From Streptomyces sp. NBC_01232 (GTDB lineage: Bacteria > Actinomycetota > Actinomycetes > Streptomycetales > Streptomycetaceae): a stretch of 64,000 nucleotides of DNA. Every line of letters starts with the position of its first letter. The stretch's first letter is position 1. Made by a program: the position numbers and the translations under genes. This document shows positions 52,937 through 62,256 of the stretch, one piece after another. The notes beneath the pieces are model-generated. The model was not told where the DNA came from. It did not search any database and was given only the letters and a program-made list of their open reading frames with translations. The stretch spans positions 8,051,001 through 8,115,000 of the forward strand of contig NZ_CP108518.1 of assembly GCF_035989885.1 (NCBI RefSeq). Reading direction: 5' to 3'.

Positions 52937-52982
52937 TCGAGTGGATCCCCGGATCCGGTCGTGCCAAGCTTGGTTCCACCGA

Positions 52983-53056
52983 AGGGGCGTAGCTCAGTTG
53001 GCCAGAGCACCGGTCTCCAAAACCGATGGTCGCAGGTTCGAGTCCTGCCGCCCCTG
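52983..53056 (+). tRNA. tRNA-Trp (anticodon CCA)
   Basis: Acceptor AGGGGCG (52983-52989) pairs fully with CGCCCCT (53049-53055), with discriminator G. D-arm GCTC/GAGC, anticodon stem CCGGT/ACCGA with loop CTCCAAA giving anticodon CCA, and T-arm GCAGG-TTCGAGT-CCTGC. The 27-43 pair is a C-A mismatch. CCA is not encoded. It is not followed by secE-nusG, the usual neighbour of the housekeeping tRNA-Trp in Streptomyces. Confidence 0.93.
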
Positions 53057-53170
53057 CCCTACGGACAGCACGCCCGGCCGGGAGTTCCCCTCCCCGCCGG
53101 GCGTCGTCCCGTGCACGGATCTTCGTCATACGGAGCTCCGTCGAACGCCGTTTCGTCACACGCTGCTTCG

Positions 53171-53407
53171 TCACACGGCGCGGAACGCGTTCTCGCAGTG
53201 CGTGCAACGGCGGTCGGCGGTGAGGCCGAGGTTGCCGTTGGTCGCCGGTGCCGGGTTGTCGACGGCGATGCGGTCCCAGTACAGGGGATCCGGTTCGTTG
53301 ATCCATCCCCAGCCGGCCGCGCGGAGGTCGTCGACGTAGTGGACACACGAACGCGGCAAGTGGGCGTACCCGCCGGGTGAGATCAGGATGCGGTCGATGA
53401 GGGTCAT
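53171..53407 (-). CDS. Small hypothetical protein with a CxxC pair
   Basis: Protein of 78 residues. It has GYAHLPRSCVHYVDDLRAAGWGWINEPDPLYWDRIAVD and a C-terminal RRCTHCENAFRAV, so one Cys plus a CxxC; a metal site made with a partner is possible. I do not recognise a family. It is divergent from the btu operon; the riboswitch leader lies between them. Confidence 0.5.
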   Translation of the reverse strand: MTLIDRILISPGGYAHLPRSCVHYVDDLRAAGWGWINEPDPLYWDRIAVDNPAPATNGNLGLTADRRCTHCENAFRAV

Positions 53408-53506
53408 GGGCCCATCCTCCAGGACCGTTCCCCTGCGCCGGTGCCGCGTCCGGCCCCTCGGGGCCGGTGACCTGCTCCCCTTCTGGCAGACTGGCTGCGT
53501 AACCCC

Positions 53507-53610
53507 AGGCGGTGCAGGACAGGAAACCGGTGCGATTCCGGTGCGGTCCCGCCACTGTGACCGGTCGTTCCCCCGCGGGCGACCGGAAGTCAGACACTGA
53601 CGCACCGCCT
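53507..53610 (+). promoter_or_regulatory. Cobalamin riboswitch
   Basis: The B12 box GCCACTGTGACCGG starts at 53551, preceded by GGAAACCGGTGCGATTCCGGTGCGG and followed by GAAGTCAGACAC, all hallmarks of the cobalamin aptamer. The closing stem is AGGCGGTGC (53507-53515) pairing with GCACCGCCT (53602-53610). It precedes the start of the substrate-binding protein gene by about 55 bp, where a translation or transcription switch would act. It should reduce importer synthesis when adenosylcobalamin is abundant. Confidence 0.95.
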
Positions 53611-53665
53611 CCGCTCGCAGTTTCACGTCGACCAGGGGACGCGGATCCCCCGGAGAGGCCCCGTC

Positions 53666-54664
53666 ATGCTGTCGCGTTCCCGCGCCGCCCTGCGCGCGCT
53701 CGTCCCCGTCGCACTCCTGATACCCCTGGCCGCGTGCGCCGGTTCCCCCGGAGCGCAGGAGGGCACCGCCGCGGGGGACCCCGCCGCCGCGCCCGGCTTT
53801 CCGTACACCCTCACCAACTGCGGTGTGAGCAGCACCTATCAGGCCCCGCCCCGGCGCGCGGTCACCATGAACCAGCACGCCACCGAGCTGCTGCTCGCGC
53901 TCGGGCTGGAGGACCGGATCGCAGGGTCCGCCTACCTCGACGACGCGGTCCTCCCCGCGTACCGGCCGGCCTACGACAAGATCAAGGTGCTGGCCAAGGA
54001 GTACCCCTCCAAGGAGATCCTGCTCGGCGCCGACCCCGACTTCGTCTACGGCGGGTACGCCAGCGCCTTCGACAAGGGCCAGGGCCGCGACCGCGAGGGA
54101 CTCGCCAAGTCCGGCATCAACTCCCGGCTCAACGTGGAGTACTGCACCGAGGGCAAGGTCGGCCTCGACCAGCTGAAGACCGAGATCACCGAGGTCGCAC
54201 GGACCTTCGGCGTACCCGAGCGCGGCGCGAAGCTCGTCGAGGACGAGCAGCGCCGCATCGACGCCGTGACCGCCCGGGTCAAGGACCGGCCCCGGCCGTC
54301 CGTCTTCGTCTACGACTCCGGCGAGGCCTCCGCCTCCACCTCCGGGGGCAACGGCATCGGCAACGAGATCGTCTCGCTCGCCGGCGGTACGAACGTCTTC
54401 GCCGACCTCTCGGACACCTTCGGCGAGGTCTCGTGGGAGAAGGTCATCGAGCGCCGGCCCGAGGTCGTCCTCATCTACGACTACGGCGGCACCACCGTCG
54501 AAGCCAAGAAGCAGCGCCTGCTGAACGACCCGGCCCTCGCCGAAGTGCCCGCCGTGAAGAACCGGCGGTTCGTCGCGCTGCCGCTCTCCTCCGCCGTCCT
54601 CGGCGTGCGCGTCGCCGACGCCGTGGAGTCCCTGGGCGGTCAGCTCCACCCCGCCGGCCCGTGA
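53666..54664 (+). CDS. btuF: Cobalamin ABC transporter substrate-binding lipoprotein
   Basis: Protein of 332 residues. Lipobox LAACAG puts the lipidated Cys at 24. The periplasmic-binding domain matches the TroA/BtuF fold: RAVTMNQHATELLLALGLEDRIAGSAYLDD, IKVLAKEYPSKEILLGADPDFVYGGYASAF, GNGIGNEIVSLAGGTNVFADL. Without the riboswitch iron-siderophore would be the default guess; the riboswitch makes cobalamin or a corrinoid the likely ligand. It is coupled to the permease gene by a GTGA overlap. Confidence 0.87.
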   Translation: MLSRSRAALRALVPVALLIPLAACAGSPGAQEGTAAGDPAAAPGFPYTLTNCGVSSTYQAPPRRAVTMNQHATELLLALGLEDRIAGSAYLDDAVLPAYRPAYDKIKVLAKEYPSKEILLGADPDFVYGGYASAFDKGQGRDREGLAKSGINSRLNVEYCTEGKVGLDQLKTEITEVARTFGVPERGAKLVEDEQRRIDAVTARVKDRPRPSVFVYDSGEASASTSGGNGIGNEIVSLAGGTNVFADLSDTFGEVSWEKVIERRPEVVLIYDYGGTTVEAKKQRLLNDPALAEVPAVKNRRFVALPLSSAVLGVRVADAVESLGGQLHPAGP

Positions 54665-55689
54665 GGCTGCGCACGGCCGTCGTCCTCCTCGTGCTGGGCT
54701 CCGCGCTCGTCGCCTCGGCGATCGCGGGCCTGGCCCTGGGGGCCGTACGCATCGCCCCCGAGCGCGTTCTCGACATCGTCCTCGGCGGTCTGACGGGGGA
54801 GCCGCGCACCGGAGCCTTCGCCTCCATCGTGTGGGACGTCCGGCTGCCGCGCGTCCTCCTCGGAGCCGTCGTCGGCGCCGGCCTCGCGGTCGCGGGCACC
54901 GTGCTGCAGGCCCTCGTACGCAACGAGCTCGCCGACCCCTTCCTGCTCGGCGCGTCCTCAGGGGCCTCCGCCGGAGCCGTCCTCGTGATCGTCTTCGGTA
55001 CGGGCGCCTTCGCGTTCGGCATGGGCCTGCCGCTCGCCGCCTTCGCCGGATCCATGGCCGCGCTCGTCGCCGTCTACGCGATGGCCCGCCGCGGCGGAAC
55101 CATGACCACCGGCCGGCTCACCCTGGCCGGCGTCGCCGTCCAGTACGTCCTGTCCGCCCTCACCAGCCTCGTCCTCGTGCTCGCCGCACACCCCGACCAG
55201 ATCCGTTCCGTCCTCTTCTGGACGCTCGGCGGCCTCGGCGGGGCCCGCTGGGACGAACTGGGCCTGCCCTCCCTCGCGCTGCTCCTGGGCACCGGACTGC
55301 TCATCGCCCTCGCCCGGCCGCTCGACCTGCTCCTGGCCGGGGAGGAGGGGGCGCGCACCCTGGGCCTGGACACCGCACGCTTCCGCGCCGCCGCCTTCGT
55401 CCTCACCTCCCTCGTCATCGGCGTGCTCGTCGCCCACAGCGGGGCGATCGGCTTCGTCGGACTGATGGTTCCGCACGCCGCCCGGATGGTTGTCGGCGCC
55501 GGACACCGGGCGCTGCTGCCGGTGTCCGCGCTGGGCGGGGCGGGCTTCCTGATCCTGGCCGACCTGATCGCCCGTACCGCGGCCTCGCCCGCGGAGATAC
55601 CGGTGGGCGTGGTCACCGCGCTCGTCGGCGGGCCGTTCTTCCTGTGGATGCTGCGCCGCTCCACCCGGACCGAAGGGGTCACCGGATGA
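54661..55689 (+). CDS. btuC: Cobalamin ABC transporter permease (FecCD family)
   Basis: Protein of 342 residues from GTG 54661. Ten hydrophobic segments of the FecCD/BtuC fold, including VRLPRVLLGAVVGAGLAVAGTVLQALVRNELADPFLLGASSGAS, GGLGGARWDEL and HSGAIGFVGLMVPHAARM near the ATPase coupling helix. The gene overlaps btuF and btuD by four bases each. It forms the membrane channel for corrinoid import. Confidence 0.9.
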   Translation: MRLRTAVVLLVLGSALVASAIAGLALGAVRIAPERVLDIVLGGLTGEPRTGAFASIVWDVRLPRVLLGAVVGAGLAVAGTVLQALVRNELADPFLLGASSGASAGAVLVIVFGTGAFAFGMGLPLAAFAGSMAALVAVYAMARRGGTMTTGRLTLAGVAVQYVLSALTSLVLVLAAHPDQIRSVLFWTLGGLGGARWDELGLPSLALLLGTGLLIALARPLDLLLAGEEGARTLGLDTARFRAAAFVLTSLVIGVLVAHSGAIGFVGLMVPHAARMVVGAGHRALLPVSALGGAGFLILADLIARTAASPAEIPVGVVTALVGGPFFLWMLRRSTRTEGVTG

Positions 55690-56507
55690 CCGGGAACCCG
55701 GCGCGGCCGCCGGTGGAACTCACCGTCGAGGGCGTGCGGTACGAGACCGACGGACACACGCTGCTGCACGGAATCGACCTCACCGCCCGCCCCGGCGAGA
55801 CGGTGGGCGTGGTCGGACCCAACGGCAGCGGCAAGACCACCCTGCTGCGCTGCGTCTACGGCGCGCTGCGCGCCAGCGCCGGCCGGGTCCTGCTGGACGG
55901 CGCCGACGCGGGCAAGCTGACCGTCAAGGAACGGGCGCGCCGCGTGGCGGTCGTACCGCAGGACGCGAGCGGCACCCTCGGGCTGACCGTCCGCGAGGTC
56001 GTCGCCATGGGGCGCAGCCCGCACAAAAGGTTCTGGGAGCAGGACGGCCCGGGCGACGCGCGGCGCGTCGCCGAGGCCCTGGAGACCGTGGACGCCGGGC
56101 CCTTCGCCGCCCGCCGCTTCGACGAGCTCTCCGGCGGCGAACGCCAGCGCGCCCTGGTGGCCCGGGCCCTCGTCCAGGACCCCGGCCTGCTCGCCCTGGA
56201 CGAACCGACCAACCACCTGGACATCCGCTACCAGCTGGAGATCCTGGCCCTGGTCCGCGCCCTGCCGGCCACCGGTCTGCTGGTCCTGCACGACCTCAAC
56301 CTCGCCGCCGCCTACTGCGACCGCCTGTACGTCCTGACGGGCGGCCGGGTCGCCGCCTCGGGCCCGCCGGCCCAGGTGCTCACCGAGGATCTGCTGGCCG
56401 AGGTGTACGGCGTACGGACCCGCGTCGAGGTCCACCCGGACACGGGCACGCCGAACATCGTCTACCTTCCCTTGGATGGGGACAAACGTACGACGACCCG
56501 CTGCTGA
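55686..56507 (+). CDS. btuD: Cobalamin ABC transporter ATP-binding protein
   Basis: Protein of 273 residues. Walker A GPNGSGKT (44-51), Q-loop around VVPQDAS, signature LSGGERQRALVARAL, Walker B LLALDEP and the switch His in VLHDLNLAA. Typical of FepC/BtuD ATPases of the FecCDE class. It starts in the stop of btuC (ATGA). The last 32 bases overlap the start proposed for the next gene. Confidence 0.92.
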   Translation: MTGNPARPPVELTVEGVRYETDGHTLLHGIDLTARPGETVGVVGPNGSGKTTLLRCVYGALRASAGRVLLDGADAGKLTVKERARRVAVVPQDASGTLGLTVREVVAMGRSPHKRFWEQDGPGDARRVAEALETVDAGPFAARRFDELSGGERQRALVARALVQDPGLLALDEPTNHLDIRYQLEILALVRALPATGLLVLHDLNLAAAYCDRLYVLTGGRVAASGPPAQVLTEDLLAEVYGVRTRVEVHPDTGTPNIVYLPLDGDKRTTTRC

Positions 56508-58011
56508 CCGGTGGCTGGACCGGGACTGGGGGCCGGGAGCGGAGCCACGGCTGCGGCGGCCCTGGCTCCAGGGGCTGAGCTTCAACGCGGCCACACCGGA
56601 CCACATCCGGATCCGGCTGCTGGACATGGACCGGAACCGGGAGCTGGGCCTGGGCCTGTACGTCCTGGCGCGGCGCGACCTGCCCACCGCCGTCATCGAC
56701 GCCGCCATCGGCCACCCGGACCGCAGGGTCCGCGGCCAGCTCACCGAGGTCCCCGCGTGCTTCGCCCTTTCCACCGCCCAGTGGTCACGGCTGGTGCTCG
56801 GTGAACCGAGCGGCGCACGGCGCCAGTTGATGCTCCAGGCCGCCGGCGATGCCCGGCGGGAGCTGACGCCGCAGGCGTACGCGAGGCTCGCCGCGGACCC
56901 CTGCGGACCGGTCCGGGAGGAGCTGGCCCGATTGCCGGCCCTGCCCCTCCCGCTGCGCCTGGCCCTGCTGGCGGACCCGCTGCCGCGGGTGCGGGCCGCG
57001 GCGTGCGAGGCCACCCCCTGGCGTGCCCTCGACGACGAGTCGCGGGCGCGGCTGGCCGCGGATCCCGCCCCCGTCGTGCGCACCGCGGTCACGCTCGCCC
57101 GGCACGAGGAGGTTCCGCTCACGGCGGCGTTCTTCGACATCGCGCACGGAGCCGGCCGCCTCGTCGAGGGCCACCGGCTGGACCGGGACCTGGCACGGCG
57201 GCTCTGCGCGGACCCGGACCCCTCGCACCGGCGGAGCCTGGCCCGCAACCCCTACCTGGACCCCGACCTGGTCCGTGTACTCGCCGCCGACCCCGACCAC
57301 GAGGTACGCCTCGCCGTGTCCACGCGACCGGAACTGACCGAGGAGCAGCGGGCCTCCGTACCGGTGGACATCGACCCGCGGCTGATCCGGCGGCCGATCC
57401 CGTGGGTGGTGGCGCTGCACGACGACGAGGACGCCATGCGCCACCTCGCGGGGTCCGCGCACCTGCTGCTGCGCAGCAGCGTCGCGCTGGCCCGGCGGCT
57501 GCCGCCGGACGTGGTGGAACGGCTGGCCCGGGACGAGGACAGGGTCGTACGGCTCTTCCTCGCCGAGCGGTGCGACGACGCTCCGGCGGACATGCTGCTG
57601 GAGGTGTGGCAGTGGTGGAACGGGAGCATCTCCACCCCCGACCGGCCCTACGGGCACCCGAACTTCCCGCGGCGCGACCTGCTCCGCCACGCCGACGACC
57701 CGCACCCGCGGCTGCGGCAACTGGCGATCGACGACCCGGACTCGACGCCCGCACTGGTGGAACGTTTCGGCAGGGACGAGGACGCGGAGGTCCGGCTGCG
57801 CGCCGCCACCGACCCCAGGCTGTCGGCGGACTCCGTGGTCCGGATGCTCGACGACCCGGACAGCTGTGTACGCGCGATGGCCGCCAGGCATCCGAGGGTG
57901 CCGGTGCCCGTCCTCATCGGGCTGCTCGGCTGCGAGGCGACGGCGGGGGCCGCGGCCCGGAATCCGGCGCTGCCGGTGGCCGTGATGGACCGGATGACCG
58001 GTCAGTGGTGA
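56476..58011 (+). CDS. Leucine-rich-repeat-variant/HEAT-like repeat protein
   Basis: Protein of 511 residues if ATG 56476 is used, which overlaps the ATPase gene by 32 bp; later in-frame starts are possible. It is made of about 20 units of 20-25 residues with the pattern LAxDPxxxVRxxLAxxPxLPxxxLxxL (for example LAADPDHEVRLAVSTRPELTEEQ, LARDEDRVVRLFLAERCDDAPADML, MLDDPDSCVRAMAARHPRVPVPVL). This is the LRV/HEAT-like solenoid type. No catalytic motif is visible; it is presumably a scaffold. Its link with cobalamin import is positional only. Confidence 0.75.
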   Translation: MGTNVRRPAADRWLDRDWGPGAEPRLRRPWLQGLSFNAATPDHIRIRLLDMDRNRELGLGLYVLARRDLPTAVIDAAIGHPDRRVRGQLTEVPACFALSTAQWSRLVLGEPSGARRQLMLQAAGDARRELTPQAYARLAADPCGPVREELARLPALPLPLRLALLADPLPRVRAAACEATPWRALDDESRARLAADPAPVVRTAVTLARHEEVPLTAAFFDIAHGAGRLVEGHRLDRDLARRLCADPDPSHRRSLARNPYLDPDLVRVLAADPDHEVRLAVSTRPELTEEQRASVPVDIDPRLIRRPIPWVVALHDDEDAMRHLAGSAHLLLRSSVALARRLPPDVVERLARDEDRVVRLFLAERCDDAPADMLLEVWQWWNGSISTPDRPYGHPNFPRRDLLRHADDPHPRLRQLAIDDPDSTPALVERFGRDEDAEVRLRAATDPRLSADSVVRMLDDPDSCVRAMAARHPRVPVPVLIGLLGCEATAGAAARNPALPVAVMDRMTGQW

Positions 58012-58084
58012 CCGGCGGGGCCGCCGCGGGCGGGGGACGGGGCGAGGCACTCGTCCCCCGCGACGCGGACGGTTGCGCCCAGGC

Positions 58085-58486
58085 CTACTCGGCGCCGGGC
58101 TCCTGGTAGCCGTACGGACGCGTGATGATCTCCATCCCGTGCCCGTCGGGGTCCGTGAAGTACACCCCGCGGCCCCCGTCGTTGTGGTTGATCTCGCCGG
58201 GGTGCTTGCCGTGCGGGTCGGCGAAGTACGGGACCCCCGCCGCGCGGATCTTCTCGAACGCCGTGTCGAACTCCTCCTCGGAGATGAGGAACGCGTAGTG
58301 CTGGGAGGTGACGGACGACCCGGGCGGGACGGTGGCGAAGTCGAGGGTGACGCCGTTCGCGGTCTCGACGGGGACGAAGGGTCCCCACTCGGTGCCGACC
58401 TCGAGGCCGAGGATGTGCGCCAGGAAGGCGGCGGACTCCCGGTTGTCACGGGAGTGGATGATCGTGTGGTTCAGATGAACGGACAT
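58085..58486 (-). CDS. VOC-family (glyoxalase/extradiol dioxygenase fold) protein
   Basis: Protein of 133 residues with two VOC modules: HLNHTIIHSRDNRESAAFLAHILGLEV, HYAFLISEEEFDTAFEKIRAAGVPYFADPHG, and GRGVYFTDPDGHGMEIITRPYG. Candidate metal ligands are His (NHTI), His (QHYAF) and Glu (MEIIT), giving the H-H-E triad of active members. No pathway is implied by the neighbours. Confidence 0.85.
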   Translation of the reverse strand: MSVHLNHTIIHSRDNRESAAFLAHILGLEVGTEWGPFVPVETANGVTLDFATVPPGSSVTSQHYAFLISEEEFDTAFEKIRAAGVPYFADPHGKHPGEINHNDGGRGVYFTDPDGHGMEIITRPYGYQEPGAE

Positions 58487-58653
58487 GAATGAATGCCTCC
58501 GAAAGGCACGTCACGGCGCCTCCATGCCTCACCCGGCCGGTGACCGACACGCGATGCCGTGATCACGATCCTAAACACCCCTTTCGCGTGAAGTCCACCC
58601 TCCCCGCCCCGGATGCGCTCCGGATGCCACGGCACGGACGCCAGGCCCGCGCG

Positions 58654-60285
58654 TCACGAACTCCCGTACACGGCGTTGACGTTGTCCTGCGCCGGGTGCG
58701 TCCGCCCGGCCGGCCCCGTCGCGAACACCCGCAGCAGGTTCTCCGTCACGCGCGTGGTCAGCGCCCCCGACCGCGCGTCCAGACCGTGGTTCCTTCCGCT
58801 CCGGCCGTCGCCCGTCGCGTCCAGGGCCTCCACCCACCGCATCGTGCCGGTCGCGAACACCCCCGCCCCGCTCGGCACCGTGTAGTAGGCCGTGTCCTGG
58901 TGGCTGGGCCGCCCCTCGCAGACCACGGGGGAGTGGGCCAGGATCTCGATCGGCCGGGGCGTCGGGAACCCGGTGTCGACCTTGTCGTACTCGACCCCGA
59001 CCAGGTGCTCGAAGCGGTCGCCCGCCCGCGCGCCGGTGCCCTCGAAGAGCCAGTGCCCGGGGTGGGTCACCACGTACGGGGCGTCCACCGGATAGCCGTC
59101 GTAGATCACGCCGAGCAGCGAGCTCTCCGGGTCCGCGCCGGGCGCCGAGCGGAAGTCCACCGTCGCCGGATGGCCCCGCCTGAATCCCGGGTCCTGGTCG
59201 TAGGAGGACTTGTAGCAGACCAGCGTACGGTCCGGCCCCAGGTCGGAGGCCTCCAGCCGGATCCGGCGGTAGCAGCAGTTCGCGCCCAGGATCGCGATGT
59301 TGGTGCCGGCGTCGCGGGCGGCCGTGAAGTGCGCCCGCTGCTCCGGCGACCAGTATTCGTCGTGGCCGAGGGAGAGGACCGCGGACGCCCCCTCCAGGAG
59401 CCGCTTCTCCCGCGCCACGTCCGTGGTGGTCGTGTACGCGAGGGGTATGCCGAGCCGCTCGGCCAGGGCGATCAGCGGAGCCTCGTACACCAGGAACAGG
59501 CCCGCGCCGTCGTCGTACTCGTACGGCCGGTCGAAGCTCACCGCGAGGGAGCGGGAGGCGTAGCCGCCGCTGGGCCCGTCGTAGCTGCCGTAGCCGCCCC
59601 AGCGGTTGTACGCCTGCCAGGTGGCGACCGCGTTGACCACGACCGTACGCCCGGCCGTCGTCGCCGACCGGACGGTGACCGGTACGAAACGCTGCCCGTC
59701 GCCGCCCTGTGCGTCGAGCCGCAGCAGGTAGCTGCCCTCCGGCCAGTCCTTCGTGTCGACCGTGGTGGTGCGGGCCCACCGCGTGCGGACCGTCCGGGTC
59801 CCGGAGTCCACCGTGTGTTCGGGCTGACGGGTCCCGGGCAGGGCCTCGGAGCGCCATACCAGCCGCGCGCGGGCGCCGCCGTACCAGCCCATGCGGTAGG
59901 CGGAGACGGTGAACCGGGGTGCGGTCGTCGACACGTACAGCCCGAAGGACTCGCCGGGCAGGACGCTGACCCTGTCCGCGAAGCCCTCGATCGCCCGCGC
60001 CGGCCCGGCCTTGGTCACCGGCCAGTCGGCGTGGCCCGGGCGGGCGTTCTCGGCCTTGACGTCGAAGCCCTGCGGTCCAGCGGCCGAGGGCGTCCCACCC
60101 GCTCCGTCGCCGGTACTACGGTCTTCGCCGCTTCCGCTTCCGCTTCCGCCTCCGCTTCCGCCTCCGCACCCGGCCACGGTCCCGAGCCCCGCAGCCGTGG
60201 CCGCTCCCGTCGCGATCGCGAGGAACCGCCGCCTGCCTGCGCCTTCGCCGTCCGCGGCGGGCCCGGCCATGTACTCCTGATCCAT
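58654..60285 (-). CDS. Tat lipoprotein of the N,N-dimethylformamidase beta-subunit family
   Basis: Protein of 543 residues. A Tat signal with lipobox-like end (GRRRFLAIATGAATAAGLGTVAGCGGG, Cys near 40) is followed by a Gly/Ser linker encoded by hexanucleotide repeats. Then an Ig-like region (GFADRVSVLPGESFGLYVSTTAPRFTVSAYRMGWYGG) and a large domain with LSLGHDEYWSPEQRAHFTAARDAGTNIAILGANCCYRRIRLE, typical of dimethylformamidase-large-subunit-like proteins. It would act at the outer membrane face. The start follows a TAACGT -10 by seven bases, with no ribosome-binding site. Confidence 0.75.
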   Translation of the reverse strand: MDQEYMAGPAADGEGAGRRRFLAIATGAATAAGLGTVAGCGGGSGGGSGSGSGEDRSTGDGAGGTPSAAGPQGFDVKAENARPGHADWPVTKAGPARAIEGFADRVSVLPGESFGLYVSTTAPRFTVSAYRMGWYGGARARLVWRSEALPGTRQPEHTVDSGTRTVRTRWARTTTVDTKDWPEGSYLLRLDAQGGDGQRFVPVTVRSATTAGRTVVVNAVATWQAYNRWGGYGSYDGPSGGYASRSLAVSFDRPYEYDDGAGLFLVYEAPLIALAERLGIPLAYTTTTDVAREKRLLEGASAVLSLGHDEYWSPEQRAHFTAARDAGTNIAILGANCCYRRIRLEASDLGPDRTLVCYKSSYDQDPGFRRGHPATVDFRSAPGADPESSLLGVIYDGYPVDAPYVVTHPGHWLFEGTGARAGDRFEHLVGVEYDKVDTGFPTPRPIEILAHSPVVCEGRPSHQDTAYYTVPSGAGVFATGTMRWVEALDATGDGRSGRNHGLDARSGALTTRVTENLLRVFATGPAGRTHPAQDNVNAVYGSS

Positions 60286-60292
60286 GACGGGC

Positions 60293-60298
60293 ACGTTA
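60293..60298 (-). promoter_or_regulatory. Predicted -10 for a leaderless transcript of the Tat lipoprotein gene
   Basis: On the minus strand TAACGT is followed by GCCCGTC and then ATG (60285). No Shine-Dalgarno lies between. Confidence 0.45.
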
Positions 60299-60385
60299 TG
60301 TGACGCTCGGGCCCAGGATTCCACCGGCCCGTTCGATCCGGTCGTCCCTTGACCGGCGGCAGGTTCGGCGGCGGTGGCGGCGGGG

Positions 60386-60967
60386 CTACAGCGACTGCAC
60401 GGGCGGCCCCAGCACCCGCAGACCGACCTGAGCGGCCAGCCACTCGGCGCGCTGGAGGTCACCCTGCCGCACGCACACGGACAGCGTGTGCCCGTCGACC
60501 CGATCGCCCCACAACTCACGGCAGTTGAAGGCCAGTTGCACCCCGGAGTACTTGGAGGAACTCCAGTCCTGCTCCGGGGTGGCCGGCCAGCCGCCCAGAT
60601 GCCAGTGGATGCCCGCAGGAACGTCGCCGACCACAGCGGCGAGGTCCGCCTCGAAGCTCCCGAAGGCGATGTCCTCGTCGAAGTGGAGGCTCAGGGGCAA
60701 CAGGGCGCCCAGCGCCGCCGGGTCGGCCGGCAGCTCGCCCGGACGGAAGTGGTGGGGGTCCGAGCCGGCCTCACCCGAATCGAGCCAGGCCTCCGCTGGA
60801 AGAGCGGGCAGGATCCGTTCGACGTCCTGGAGCGTGCTCAGCGTCGCCCACGCGGTGGTTTCCGCGTGCTCAAGTGTTTCGGCGAGCTCGAAGAGCCGCT
60901 CTGCCGTGCGAAAGGCCTGCACGGCATCGGCCGTCTGCATCACCGGGTAGGCGTAGGAGCATCCCAT
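60386..60967 (-). CDS. Hypothetical protein
   Basis: Protein of 193 residues (MGCSYAYPVMQTADAVQAF). I do not recognise it. The N-terminal half is helical (FRTAERLFELAETLEHAETTAWATLSTLQDVERILPALPAEA); the second half is likely beta-rich (IHWHLGGWPATPEQDWSSSKYSGVQLAFNCRELWGDRVDGHTLSVCVRQGDLQRAEWLAAQVGLRVLGPPVQ). No signal peptide. A CAGAGT hexamer six bases before the ATG may be a leaderless-type -10. It is divergent from galT. Confidence 0.55.
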   Translation of the reverse strand: MGCSYAYPVMQTADAVQAFRTAERLFELAETLEHAETTAWATLSTLQDVERILPALPAEAWLDSGEAGSDPHHFRPGELPADPAALGALLPLSLHFDEDIAFGSFEADLAAVVGDVPAGIHWHLGGWPATPEQDWSSSKYSGVQLAFNCRELWGDRVDGHTLSVCVRQGDLQRAEWLAAQVGLRVLGPPVQSL

Positions 60968-61209
60968 GGACACACTCTGCCAGGCCCGCTCCCGCGGGGA
61001 CGGCCGGGCAGGGCTTCCGCCTGTTCTCCCGTGAGCTCGGGTCGGCCCGGTGCGGGTGGCGGGCAGGTGTGGGTGTTGCGACGGACCCGGCGGCCGAGGG
61101 GGATCGTCGTTCTCGAACGGGAGTGGCCCCGCCGCCGGGATGCCGTTGCGCGAGCGGTACGGCCCGGGCCGCAGCGAGGCCGTCACCGGCGAGTGAGAGA
61201 GTTGCCTCC

Positions 61210-62256
61210 GTGAAGCGCACGAGCACCCTCCTCGCCGACGGCCGCGAGATCCTCTACTACGACACCGGCGACGGGGCTGCCCGCGCCCGCCCCGACACGC
61301 GTCCGCTCGATGCGTCGGCCACCGCGAGCAGCTCCGAGGTGCGGCGCGATCCGCTGCTCGGCGACCGGGTCGTCGTCGCCTCCCACCGGCAGGGCCGCAC
61401 GTACCATCCGCCCGCCGACGACTGCCCCCTGTGCCCGTCCACCGAGGGGCGCGCGAGCGAGATCCCGGCCCCCGACTACGAAGTGGCCGTCTTCGAGAAC
61501 CGCTTCCCCTCCCTCGCCGGCGACACCGGCCGCTGCGAGGTCGTCTGCTTCACCCCCGACCACCTGACCTCCTTCGCCGAGCTCGACGAGGACCGCGCCG
61601 CGCTCGTCCTCGCCGCATGGATCGACCGCACCGCCGAACTCTCCGCCCGCGAGGGGATCCAGCAGGTCTACTGCTTCGAGAACCGGGGCGCCGAGATCGG
61701 CGTCACCCTCGCGCACGCCCACGGCCAGATCTACGCCTTCACCTTCGTCACCCCGCGCACCACCCGGATGCTCGCCACCGTCGCCGCCCACCGCGCCCGC
61801 ACCGGCGGCAACCTCTTCGACGAGGTCCTGGCCGCCGAGCGCAACGAAGGCACCCGGGTCGTCCTCGAGGCGGAGCACTGGACCGCCTTCGTGCCCTACG
61901 CGGCGCGCTGGCCGTACGAGGTCCACCTTTACCCCCGCCACCGGGTCCCCGACCTGCCCGCCCTCGGCGACGCGGCCCGCGCCGAGTTCCCCCGGGTCTA
62001 CCTGGAGCTGCTGCGCCGCTTCGACCGGCTCTTCGACCGGACCGAGCCGACCCCGTACGTCTCCGCCTGGCACCAGGCCCCGGTGGCGGGCGAGGGACGC
62101 GAGGACTTCGCGCTCCATTTGGAGCTGTTCACGATCCGCCGGACCGCGGACAAGCTGAAGTACCTGGCCGGGACCGAGTCCGGCATGGAGGCCTACATGA
62201 ACGACGTCCGGCCCGAGGACGCGGCCGCGCGGCTGCGGGAAGTGGCGAGCACGTGA
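61210..62256 (+). CDS. galT: Galactose-1-phosphate uridylyltransferase
   Basis: Protein of 348 residues from GTG 61210. The nucleophile motif HAHG at 169-172 (LAHAHGQIYAF) and the zinc Cys72-x2-Cys75 pair (DCPLCPS) are those of GalT. It exchanges UDP between UDP-glucose and galactose-1-phosphate in the Leloir pathway. It overlaps galK by the GTGA four-base unit. The usual galE between these genes in Streptomyces is absent, so the epimerase must be elsewhere. Confidence 0.93.
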   Translation: MKRTSTLLADGREILYYDTGDGAARARPDTRPLDASATASSSEVRRDPLLGDRVVVASHRQGRTYHPPADDCPLCPSTEGRASEIPAPDYEVAVFENRFPSLAGDTGRCEVVCFTPDHLTSFAELDEDRAALVLAAWIDRTAELSAREGIQQVYCFENRGAEIGVTLAHAHGQIYAFTFVTPRTTRMLATVAAHRARTGGNLFDEVLAAERNEGTRVVLEAEHWTAFVPYAARWPYEVHLYPRHRVPDLPALGDAARAEFPRVYLELLRRFDRLFDRTEPTPYVSAWHQAPVAGEGREDFALHLELFTIRRTADKLKYLAGTESGMEAYMNDVRPEDAAARLREVAST

